A stretch of DNA of 6,588 nucleotides, from NCBI GenBank assembly GCA_900547345.1, contig URGG01000098.1:1-6588 (forward strand). The letters run 5' to 3'. Shown here piece after piece: positions 1-5,842 of this stretch (position 1 is the stretch's first letter; each line of letters opens with the position of its first letter). Under the pieces are notes generated by a model. That model made no database searches and had not been told where the DNA came from. It was given only the letters and a program-made list of their open reading frames with translations. The DNA comes from an uncultured Collinsella sp. (GTDB lineage: Bacteria > Actinomycetota > Coriobacteriia > Coriobacteriales > Coriobacteriaceae). Position numbers and translations under genes: made by a program.

Positions 1-34
1 CTGCCCGCTGCGGATAGGTGGTGCACTTCCCAGC

Positions 35-268
35 GTGCATTTTTGGGAGTATTCAGCAAGCTCTTAAAAATGCATAACGTTTTGAATGGCCCGTAGCGGC
101 CCGCAGGCGCCCATCGACAGCCATTGTGGGCGGGCTATCGATGAGTGGAGGGGGTTGTTACTGAGTTTCTGCTTTGCGACGATCTGCAACACTGCTGTAA
201 CCGCGTCGTTTTGTCGTTCGCGATGGGGTCGTTGGGGCCCACGGTGCTGAATACTCCGTTTTTTGCAC
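35..268. repeat. Segment bounded by 24-nt inverted repeats
   Basis: The left arm (35-58) and the reverse complement of the right arm (245-268) share GTGCA at the outer end and GGAGTATTCAGCA at the inner end. They differ only in the six bases between: TTTTTG on the left, AAAAAC on the right. The arms point inward like terminal inverted repeats and enclose about 186 bp. The left arm also starts a local hairpin: 36-49 pairs with 61-74 (two G-U pairs) around an 11-nt loop that contains part of the conserved core. No transposase, convincing ORF or clear target-site duplication was found. It could be a small non-autonomous repeat, a pair of regulatory-protein sites or an RNA structure. The repeat arms are certain; the interpretation is not. 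Confidence 0.5.
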
Positions 269-478
269 GGCCCAAGGTGGGGTACCCTGAGACGAAGCAA
301 AAAGATCCCTCATTTCTATGCAGATACCGATAGGATTTATGCAAGATTGGGATTGTAAGCCGTGCGCGTGCGCAAAACCGGTGCGGGGACGTCGGGAGGC
401 GGTTCGGCTCCTAGGGCATTGACCGTGCAGAACGGTTAAAATCGGGACTCGGTCTTAGTTTTACTTGGAAGGATGCAT
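269..478. other. Intergenic region upstream of the M42 gene
   Basis: No credible gene lies here. Visible items are a short near-palindrome TGCGCGTGCGCA (363-374) and an AT-rich TTAAAAT at 436-442, which could be a -10 element for the peptidase gene. TTGACC at 419-424 is only 12 nt upstream of TAAAAT, too close for a standard -35, so no promoter is called. The Shine-Dalgarno GGAAGG (467-472) of the next gene is at the right end. Confidence 0.5.
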
Positions 479-1522
479 ATGGCTTCTAATGTTGGTGCTT
501 CTCTAGAGGGGACGCTCTCCTATATCGCAGGACAGCTTAAGATGCTGACTTCTATCGCTTCGCCTACGGGCTATACCCGTGCGGCGACTGATTATCTGAT
601 GGAAACGTTGCGCGATATGGGCTTTGGGCCCGAGCGCTCCAACAAGGGCAATGTGCTCGTTGAGCTTGGCGGCGAGGGCGAGCCGCTTGTGCTGGCGAGT
701 CATGTCGATACCCTGGGCGCCATGGTGCGCTCCATTAAGGACAATGGTCGCCTGCGCCCCACGACCCTCGGCGGGCATCAGTGGTCTACGGCCGATGGCG
801 AGAACTGCACCGTTTATACGCGCGACGGCAATGTCTACACGGGCGTGGTCCTCAATACCGAGCCTTCGGCGCACGTGGCCGATGAGCCGGTCAAGACCAT
901 CGAGAAGAACATGGAAATCCTGCTCGACGAGAACGTTGACAGCAAGGACGATGTGCTCGAACTGGGTATTCAAACCGGCGACATCATCGCTATGGATCCG
1001 CGCACCACGGTGACGGAGAGCGGCTACATCAAGAGTCGCTTCCTTGACGACAAGCTGTCCGCGTCGATTCTGCTGGGTTTGGCCCGCGCCGTCGCCGAAG
1101 GCGAGGTGACGCTTTCGCGCAAGGTTTCGTTGCTCTTTACGGTGTACGAGGAGGTCGGCCACGGCGGTGCCTTTGTGCCGGCCGACACGCGCGAGATGAT
1201 CAGCGTGGACATGGGCTGCGTGGGTGACGACCTGGGCTGCACCGAGCGCATGGTTTCGATTTGCGCCAAGGATTCGGGCGGTCCGTACAACTACGACCTG
1301 GTAACCACGCTGTCCAACATCGCGCGCGAGCTGGAGCTCGATTACGCCATCGATGTGTACCCGCATTACGGATCCGACGTCGAGGCCACGCTCTCGGCCG
1401 GCTACGACATTTGCCATGGTCTGATTGGCCCCGGCGTGTACGCGAGCCACAACTACGAGCGCAGTCACATCGACGGCGTGCGCAATACCTACGAGCTGGT
1501 TTGCGCCTACGTTCAGCGCTAG
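479..1522 (+). CDS. M42 family metallopeptidase (glutamyl aminopeptidase/endoglucanase-like)
   Basis: This is a predicted cytoplasmic dinuclear-metal aminopeptidase of 347 aa, a usual length for M42 enzymes, which trim peptides from the N-terminus and often form large oligomers. The full metal-site pattern is visible (numbered from the ATG at 479): His75 and Asp77 in SHVDTLG, Asp190 in RFLDDK, the Glu224-Glu225 pair in VYEEVGHGGA (general base plus ligand), Asp244 in SVDMG, and His324 in ASHNYERSH. The enzyme therefore looks catalytically complete. There is no signal peptide. An ATG also exists at 473, but GGAAGG (467-472) touches it directly, whereas it sits 6 nt from the ATG at 479, so 479 is preferred. 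HVDTLG replaces the more usual HMDEIG-type motif, so substrate specificity cannot be read off. The gene stands alone and converges on mnmA. Confidence 0.9.
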   Translation: MASNVGASLEGTLSYIAGQLKMLTSIASPTGYTRAATDYLMETLRDMGFGPERSNKGNVLVELGGEGEPLVLASHVDTLGAMVRSIKDNGRLRPTTLGGHQWSTADGENCTVYTRDGNVYTGVVLNTEPSAHVADEPVKTIEKNMEILLDENVDSKDDVLELGIQTGDIIAMDPRTTVTESGYIKSRFLDDKLSASILLGLARAVAEGEVTLSRKVSLLFTVYEEVGHGGAFVPADTREMISVDMGCVGDDLGCTERMVSICAKDSGGPYNYDLVTTLSNIARELELDYAIDVYPHYGSDVEATLSAGYDICHGLIGPGVYASHNYERSHIDGVRNTYELVCAYVQR

Positions 1523-1573
1523 GGGAGCAGCGGCCTCGGCTGACACAGCAGTACCGACCGAGGCCGTCCTCTC

Positions 1574-1644
1574 TAAGTTGCGGTGAAATAGGGACTGTTT
1601 GGCGGTTTTAAACGCTTAAACAGTCCCTATTTCACCGCAACTTA
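1574..1644. repeat. Perfect 27-bp inverted repeat between convergent genes
   Basis: Arms 1574-1600 and 1618-1644 are exact reverse complements, separated by 17 nt that themselves contain GCG (1602-1604) and CGC (1613-1615). The arm includes AAATAGGGACTGTTT. It lies between the stops of the M42 gene and mnmA, so an RNA hairpin would form in both transcripts and could end or protect both 3' ends. No T-tract flanks either side, which is unlike a canonical intrinsic terminator. The perfect match of such long arms suggests a mobile or repeated palindromic element. Confidence 0.8.
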
Positions 1645-1658
1645 TGAAGGGGATGGGG

Positions 1659-2759
1659 CTACTTGATGGCGCCGGTCACGGTGCCGCCGCCCAGGACGAT
1701 ATCGCCGCGGTAGACTACAACGGCTTGGCCGGGGGCGATGGCTCGTTGCGGCTCGTCAAAAGTTAGCAGCATTTGCCCGTCTTCATCACGCGTAAGGGTC
1801 GCTGCCTGGTCTTTCTGACGGTAGCGGTACTTGGCACCTACGCGAATGCCGCCGGCGTCGAGCTCCGCCTCCATGCGCTCTGCCGGAGCGCTCCAGATCC
1901 AGTCGTTTGCCGTGAGCGCTGTGGCCGCCAGGTCCTCGGCCTCGCCCAAATGCACGGTGTTGTTGGCGGCGTCGACGCCCGTCACATACACGGGATGCGC
2001 CATCGCGACGCCCAGGCCCTTGCGCTGGCCGATGGTGTAGCGCAGCGCGCCGTTGTGGCGCCCGACCACGCTGCCGTCGCGCCACACAATGTCGCCCGGT
2101 GCAGCGGGATGTCCGCAGCGGCGCTCGATATAGCCCGCGTAGTCACCGTCTGGAATAAAACAGATGTCCTCGCTTTCGGCCTTCTGGGCGTTGGTAAAGC
2201 CCTGCTCGGCGGCTATGCGGCGCACGTCGCGCTCTTTGTCCAGGCCTGCCAGCGGAAAGATCGTGTGCGCCAGGCGCTCCTGCGTAAGCGAATACAAAAA
2301 GTAGCTTTGGTCCTTTTTGGGATCTTCGCCGCGATGTAGCTGCCAGGTGCCGTCTGCCGCCTGGCTTGTTTTGGCGTAATGTCCCGTGGCGATGTAGTCG
2401 CAGCCCATGTCCAGCGCCGCATCGAGCAGCGCGCCAAACTTAATGTGGCGGTTGCAGATAATGCACGGATTGGGCGTCAGCCCCTCCTGGTAGGCGTTCA
2501 CAAAGCGCTCGATAACGTTGCGGTCGAACGTCTGCTGCAGGTCGAGCACATGGTGGGGTATCCCCAGGCGCTCGGCGACGGCCTTTGCATCGGCGATGTC
2601 GCGGTCGACCTTACTCATGCCCGTGGCGGGGTCGGGTGCGGGGCAGGTGAGGCGCATGGTGGCGCCGACGCATTCGTAGCCCTGGCTTTTGAGCAGGTAC
2701 GCGGTCACGCTGGAATCGACGCCGCCGCTCATGGCGACGAGCACGCGCTTGTTGTGCAT
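1659..2759 (-). CDS. mnmA: tRNA-specific 2-thiouridylase MnmA
   Basis: MnmA adenylates and then thiolates U34 of the Lys, Glu and Gln tRNAs, using persulfide sulfur delivered from cysteine by a desulfurase and relay proteins. The 366-aa product is full length. It has the N-terminal PP-loop SGGVDSS (residues 11-17), the first catalytic cysteine in NPC (Cys99) with CNRHIKFG after it, TGHYA (125-129), KKDQSYFLY (148-156) and the second catalytic cysteine in SEDICF (Cys200). IGQRKGLG introduces the central and C-terminal tRNA-binding beta domains. The start is supported by AAGGAG (2769-2774 on the plus strand) 9 nt upstream. It follows cysK on the same strand, but an intrinsic terminator and a separate promoter lie between, so it probably has its own transcript. 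No cysteine desulfurase gene is adjacent, although one is common beside mnmA in Gram-positives. Confidence 0.97.
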   Translation of the reverse strand: MHNKRVLVAMSGGVDSSVTAYLLKSQGYECVGATMRLTCPAPDPATGMSKVDRDIADAKAVAERLGIPHHVLDLQQTFDRNVIERFVNAYQEGLTPNPCIICNRHIKFGALLDAALDMGCDYIATGHYAKTSQAADGTWQLHRGEDPKKDQSYFLYSLTQERLAHTIFPLAGLDKERDVRRIAAEQGFTNAQKAESEDICFIPDGDYAGYIERRCGHPAAPGDIVWRDGSVVGRHNGALRYTIGQRKGLGVAMAHPVYVTGVDAANNTVHLGEAEDLAATALTANDWIWSAPAERMEAELDAGGIRVGAKYRYRQKDQAATLTRDEDGQMLLTFDEPQRAIAPGQAVVVYRGDIVLGGGTVTGAIK

Positions 2760-2786
2760 GGGGAGGTTCTCCTTGGTGGCATGTGG

Positions 2787-2827
2787 CCAAAAAAGAAAAG
2801 CGGCGCGGGAGGCTGGTTCCGCGCCGC
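2787..2827 (-). terminator. Intrinsic terminator downstream of cysK
   Basis: On the minus strand, 2827-2819 (GCGGCGCGG) pairs perfectly with 2808-2800. The stem can be extended by one G-U and one A-U pair around a 6-nt loop, and is followed at once by TTTTCTTTTTT. It lies about 115 nt after the cysK stop and only about 27 nt before the mnmA start codon, so it would also sit at the extreme 5' end of any mnmA transcript. Confidence 0.85.
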
Positions 2828-2831
2828 AGAC

Positions 2832-2840
2832 ATTGTAGCA
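2832..2840 (-). promoter_or_regulatory. Extended -10 promoter for mnmA
   Basis: The minus strand reads TGCTACAAT, a TGn-extended -10 with one mismatch to TATAAT. No good -35 is seen at 16-18 nt, as is common for extended -10 promoters. The predicted transcription start is near 2825-2826, inside the 5' arm of the terminator hairpin. It is the only plausible promoter in the cysK-mnmA gap. Confidence 0.45.
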
Positions 2841-2918
2841 AGTTCGGGCGTCATGTGGGACACCCTGTTGGGATGAGCCCAGGCTGCCAGAAGAGAGGGG
2901 AGACCGGCGTGCCTTGGA

Positions 2919-2935
2919 CTCGTTCTAAGAACGAG
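2919..2935. repeat. 17-nt palindrome just after the cysK stop
   Basis: CTCGTTCTAAGAACGAG has perfect 7-bp arms around TAA and lies 5 nt past the cysK stop codon. It has no T-run, so it is not a terminator by itself. It may be an mRNA 3' hairpin or a protein-binding site. Confidence 0.5.
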
Positions 2936-2940
2936 AAGCT

Positions 2941-3879
<939 letters not shown>

Positions 3880-3937
3880 GGTGAACCTCCAAAGTGTTCA
3901 AGTTGCTGGTTGCCGTGTGGTTTTACGGCGTGTCTAG

Positions 3938-3977
3938 CAGCTAAACCCATAAACCTTATAGGTTGTTCGTTTAGCTG
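3938..3977. promoter_or_regulatory. Inverted repeat overlapping the cysK promoter (candidate operator)
   Basis: CAGCTAAAC (3938-3946) and GTTTAGCTG (3969-3977) are perfect inverted 9-mers, their centres 31 bp (about three helical turns) apart. A smaller repeat, AACCT-TAT-AGGTT (3952-3964), sits almost exactly at the same centre and contains the -10. One half-site lies between -35 and -10, the other just past the predicted start. This placement suits a repressor; the divergent Rrf2 protein is the obvious candidate. Confidence 0.5.
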
Positions 3978-3984
3978 TTGGCAA
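3955..3984 (-). promoter_or_regulatory. cysK promoter
   Basis: On the minus strand, TTGCCA (3984-3979) and TATAAG (3960-3955) are separated by 18 nt; each matches consensus at five of six positions. Transcription would start near 3948-3950, giving a leader of about 70 nt. That leader contains a small hairpin (3912-3916 with 3925-3929). Confidence 0.6.
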
Positions 3985-4068
3985 GCATAGTAGACACTAA
4001 AGCCTAGTAATGCAATAGGAAATAGAAGATTATTACAAGCTGATTAACCATCTTGACCGGAACGGGTA

Positions 4069-4096
4069 TTTTCAAACCGAATTTTTCGGCTAGAAT
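4069..4096 (+). promoter_or_regulatory. Promoter of the Rrf2-family regulator gene with internal inverted repeat
   Basis: TTTTCA (4069-4074) and TAGAAT (4091-4096) are 16 nt apart, and the start codon is about 30 nt past the predicted start site. The spacer contains CCGAA-TTT-TTCGG (4077-4089), a 5-bp inverted repeat that could be an autoregulatory operator. ACCGAA recurs at 4113-4118, and ACCGGAA is found at 4056-4062. Confidence 0.4.
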
Positions 4097-4132
4097 TTCA
4101 ACGGACTAAAAGACCGAAAGGCAGCACTATAT

Positions 4133-4561
4133 ATGTTGGTTTCTACTAAGGGTAGGTACGCCCTGCGCGTTATGGTTGACCTGGCCGAGCACCAGGCGGC
4201 CGGCCGCATCCCGCTCAAAGAGATCGCGGCGCGACAGGGGATTTCCGAGAAATATCTCGAGAACATCTTGGCTACGCTCGTGCGCGCTAACATGCTTTCG
4301 GGCATGCGTGGCAAGGGCGGCGGCTATGTGCTCACGCGCCCGCCCGAGCAGTACACGGTGGGCGAGATCTTGCGCCTGACCGAGGGCAGTCTGGCACCGG
4401 TCGCCTGCCTGGATGGCGACTGCAAGGGTTGCTCGCGATCTGATGAGTGCCCCACGCTCGACGTGTGGAAGAACCTGGACAAGCTCATCAACGACTACCT
4501 CGACGGTGTGACGCTCGATGCGCTCGTCGCTCCCAACGAAGGCTACGACTACGTCATCTAG
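4133..4561 (+). CDS. Rrf2-family transcriptional regulator with four-cysteine cluster
   Basis: This 142-aa protein is of typical Rrf2/IscR/CymR size. The N-terminal winged helix-turn-helix is clear: STKGRYALRVMVDLAEH, then the recognition region ISEKYLENILATLVRANML (37-55) and the wing GMRGKGGGYVLTRP (57-70). The sensory segment carries Cys92, Cys97, Cys100 and Cys106 (C-x4-C-x2-C-x5-C). IscR uses three cysteines and a histidine for a 2Fe-2S cluster and NsrR uses three cysteines, so a metal or Fe-S ligand role here is likely but inferred. CymR of Bacillus lacks such a set. GAAAGG (4116-4121) lies 11 nt before the ATG. The gene is divergent from cysK, with mnmA beyond, which points to control of cysteine or sulfur metabolism. 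An IscR-like or CymR-like role cannot be settled from sequence alone. Confidence 0.92.
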   Translation: MLVSTKGRYALRVMVDLAEHQAAGRIPLKEIAARQGISEKYLENILATLVRANMLSGMRGKGGGYVLTRPPEQYTVGEILRLTEGSLAPVACLDGDCKGCSRSDECPTLDVWKNLDKLINDYLDGVTLDALVAPNEGYDYVI

Positions 4562-4629
4562 CCCACCTGCCATGTGGGGACGGGGCGGAAATGGTAGATT
4601 TTCTTGCCCTCTGAGACTTGGCAAATAAG

Positions 4630-4660
4630 AAGGCCGCCCATTTTTGCGATGGGCGGCCTT
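4630..4660. terminator. Bidirectional terminator between convergent genes
   Basis: AAGGCCGCCCA (4630-4640) pairs perfectly with TGGGCGGCCTT (4650-4660). An extra T-A pair leaves a 7-nt loop. Short T-rich tails follow on both strands (CTTTGATTT on plus, CTTCTTATTT on minus). It can serve both the Rrf2 gene and the convergent membrane-protein gene. Confidence 0.85.
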
Positions 4661-4695
4661 TGATTTGGTCCGATGCGTCTGTGTATCGGGGCGTT

Positions 4696-5061
4696 CTACT
4701 CTTCGGCAATACTATCGAGGATGCTGCGCATGATGGACACTAGGATGCTGCCCATAAAGGCCGAGCCAAAGCCGGCGATGGAGATGCCGACGCCCAACAG
4801 GTTGACCGACAGGTAGCTGGCGAGCTCCAGCATAAAGCTGTTGAGCACGAGCTGGAAAATGCCGAGCGTAATGATCGTGAGCGGCAGCGAGATGACCGTG
4901 AGGAACGGTTTGACGAACGAATCGACGATGTTGAGGAACAGTCCCACAAAGGCAAAGCAGACCCAGGCCTCGGCAAAGCCGAAGGGCTGGATACCGGGGA
5001 CGAGGAACGTGGCGATCGCGATGGCGATCGAGGTGAAGAGCCAGTTAAGCATAAAGCGCAT
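4696..5061 (-). CDS. Phage holin family 4_2 / YvlD-type membrane protein
   Basis: This is a 121-aa integral membrane protein with four hydrophobic segments, at about residues 5-22, 29-46, 59-84 and 92-115. The family signature is recognisable: NIVDSFVKPFL (44-54), then LPLTIITLGIF (59-69) and LVLNSFML (71-78). Despite the family name, these proteins are widespread chromosomal membrane proteins, and in Bacillus a relative (YvlD) is linked to envelope stress. No lysin or other phage gene is nearby, so a lysis role is not supported and the function is unknown. AAAGGA (5070-5075 on the plus strand) lies 8 nt before the ATG; a second ATG is three codons in. The gene is transcribed alone, convergent with the Rrf2 gene and divergent from the yerC-like gene. 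No convincing promoter was seen for it. Confidence 0.88.
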   Translation of the reverse strand: MRFMLNWLFTSIAIAIATFLVPGIQPFGFAEAWVCFAFVGLFLNIVDSFVKPFLTVISLPLTIITLGIFQLVLNSFMLELASYLSVNLLGVGISIAGFGSAFMGSILVSIMRSILDSIAEE

Positions 5062-5249
5062 GGCGTGAATCCTTTCTTGCGCCGGGGTTGCTGGCGTCGC
5101 GTGAAGCGGCTTGCGGCGGCGACTTGGATGGTTGCGCGGGCGCGCCGCGGTGTTTGGGGGCTCATTGTCTCAAATATTCGTGGAGCTTACGTGCGCATTC
5201 GGTTTCTAAACGGCGTTCGTCCTGAAAAACGTGCCGCTGGCAGAGAGTC
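5062..5249. other. GC-rich divergent intergenic stretch
   Basis: This lies between the membrane-protein gene and the yerC-like promoter. It is very GC-rich at 5080-5160 and more AT-rich at 5165-5230. An open plus-strand frame runs through it, but it begins far upstream of the promoter at 5250-5280 and its arginine-rich translation looks non-coding. No confident feature was found apart from the minus-strand Shine-Dalgarno at 5070-5075. Confidence 0.5.
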
Positions 5250-5280
5250 TTGTCGCTTTAGCTTGGTGGTGTGCTACACT
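5250..5280 (+). promoter_or_regulatory. Promoter of the yerC-like gene
   Basis: TTGTCG (5250-5255) and TACACT (5275-5280) are separated by 19 nt, and TG at 5272-5273 makes an extended -10 (TGCTACACT). The predicted start is near 5287, which leaves an untranslated leader of about 100 nt. Confidence 0.5.
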
Positions 5281-5285
5281 GCTAC

Positions 5286-5338
5286 GGGCAAATGGCCCAT
5301 GCATTGTTTTATTGCATATTACGGGCGAACGATGCCCG
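5286..5338 (+). other. Structured mRNA leader with three small hairpins
   Basis: Three short stems follow the predicted transcription start: GGGC (5286-5289) with GCCC (5295-5298), ATGCA (5299-5303) with TGCAT (5313-5317), and CGGGC (5322-5326) with GCCCG (5334-5338). Each is only 4-5 bp, so individually weak. GGGC and GCCC arms could also pair across stems. No known riboswitch class was recognised. Confidence 0.3.
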
Positions 5339-5382
5339 ATGTCAGTATCAATTTCGATGCCTTTTGGCGGGTTTGGCGGTGA
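5299..5382 (+). other. Possible leader peptide ending FWRVWR
   Basis: An ATG at 5299 (27 codons) or 5332 (16 codons) opens a frame that ends at TGA 5380-5382, 3 nt before the yerC-like start and in the same frame. Its last codons encode Phe-Trp-Arg-Val-Trp-Arg. The two Trp codons sit in a tandem TTTGGCGG duplication (5363-5370 and 5372-5379). Neither ATG has a convincing Shine-Dalgarno, so translation is doubtful. It is noted because the downstream gene belongs to the TrpR-like family. Confidence 0.2.
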
Positions 5383-5384
5383 TC
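5375..5384 (+). promoter_or_regulatory. Extended Shine-Dalgarno of the yerC-like gene
   Basis: GGCGGTGATC matches the complement of the 16S rRNA 3' end (GGAGGTGATC) at nine of ten bases, with 6 nt between the GGCGG core and the ATG at 5386. It fixes the start and contains the upstream frame's TGA. Confidence 0.6.
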
Positions 5385-5385
5385 G

Positions 5386-5685
5386 ATGAATATCGAGAAC
5401 ATGTTTGACAAGCCTGATGTCAAGCAGCTGGTCCACGCATTTAGTCTTTTGGACGACGAGAACGATATCCAAGCGTTTTTGACCGATATCTGCACGCCGC
5501 GCGAGATTTGCGATTTATCGCAGCGCCTGCAGGTCGCGCGTTATCTGGATGAGGGCGAGCCCTATGTTGAGGTTCAGGCCCGCACGGGCGCCTCGTCCAC
5601 CACGGTGAGCCGCGTGTCCAAGGCGCTCAACGGCGAGTACGGTGGCTATCGCAAGATCCTCATCAAACTGGAGGATGGCGCGTAG
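5386..5685 (+). CDS. YerC/YecD family TrpR-related regulator
   Basis: This 99-aa protein fits the small YerC/YecD branch of the Trp repressor fold. Residues 37-54 (TPREICDLSQRLQVARYL) form the characteristic core helices. Residues 57-80 (GEPYVEVQARTGASSTTVSRVSKAL region) form the helix-turn-helix, in which ASSTTVSR is the recognition helix. Family members are all-helical DNA-binding dimers; unlike TrpR itself, their effector and target are generally unknown, so tryptophan binding should not be assumed. The start is fixed by the extended Shine-Dalgarno and by the in-frame stop 3 nt upstream. The gene has its own promoter and terminator and probably forms a single-gene unit. The next gene is an AddB-like nuclease subunit on the same strand. 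Confidence 0.92.
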   Translation: MNIENMFDKPDVKQLVHAFSLLDDENDIQAFLTDICTPREICDLSQRLQVARYLDEGEPYVEVQARTGASSTTVSRVSKALNGEYGGYRKILIKLEDGA

Positions 5686-5711
5686 GCCAGCGGCAAAAAC
5701 GAATTGCGCAG

Positions 5712-5738
5712 AACCGTCCCTTCGGGGGCGGTTTTTTT
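5712..5738 (+). terminator. Intrinsic terminator with UUCG tetraloop
   Basis: AACCGTCCC (5712-5720) and GGGGCGGTT (5725-5733) form a 9-bp stem with one G-U pair, closed by C-UUCG-G, an exceptionally stable tetraloop. A run of seven T begins at 5732. It ends the yerC-like transcript 27 nt after its stop codon. Confidence 0.9.
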
Positions 5739-5758
5739 GATCCCTTGGGGACGGAGGA

Positions 5759-5796
5759 AATCTGTTGGCGTGGGGCGAATCTGTCCGCGTGGGCGG
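5759..5796. repeat. Imperfect 19-bp tandem direct repeat
   Basis: Copies 5759-5777 and 5778-5796 match at 15 of 19 positions and share AATCTGT followed by GCGTGGG. They lie between the yerC terminator and the next gene, where the promoter of that gene would be expected. TAGGAT at 5798-5803 just downstream could be a weak -10, but no matching -35 was seen. Confidence 0.45.
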
Positions 5797-5842
5797 GTAG
5801 GATGGATGCATTGATTATTGCGAACGGTTTGAGTGGAGGACC

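Noticed and set aside
145..333. 62-codon plus-strand ORF in the 5' intergenic region
   Set aside because: It crosses the right inverted-repeat arm, has no recognisable domain and lacks a well-placed Shine-Dalgarno. Overlapping minus-strand frames are equally open, so it looks like a by-product of the repeat sequence.
419..442. TTGACC plus TAAAAT as a promoter for the M42 gene
   Set aside because: The hexamers are only 12 nt apart, too close for a sigma-70-type promoter. Each alone is too common to call.
503..1546. 347-codon antisense ORF over the M42 gene
   Set aside because: Long antisense frames are expected opposite GC-rich genes with strong third-position bias. The sense strand has all M42 catalytic motifs.
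3880..3950. Riboswitch or T-box in the cysK leader
   Set aside because: The predicted leader is only about 70 nt with one 5-bp hairpin. No T-box, SAM-riboswitch or terminator/antiterminator features were found.
4696..5061. Prophage lysis (holin) gene
   Set aside because: The family name suggests phage, but no endolysin, structural gene, integrase or attachment site is nearby. The family is common on bacterial chromosomes.
5065..5382. 105-codon ORF ahead of the yerC-like gene as a real protein
   Set aside because: It begins over 200 nt upstream of the predicted promoter, and its first two thirds is Arg/Ala-rich, typical of non-coding GC-rich DNA. Only the terminal short frame was kept as a tentative leader peptide.
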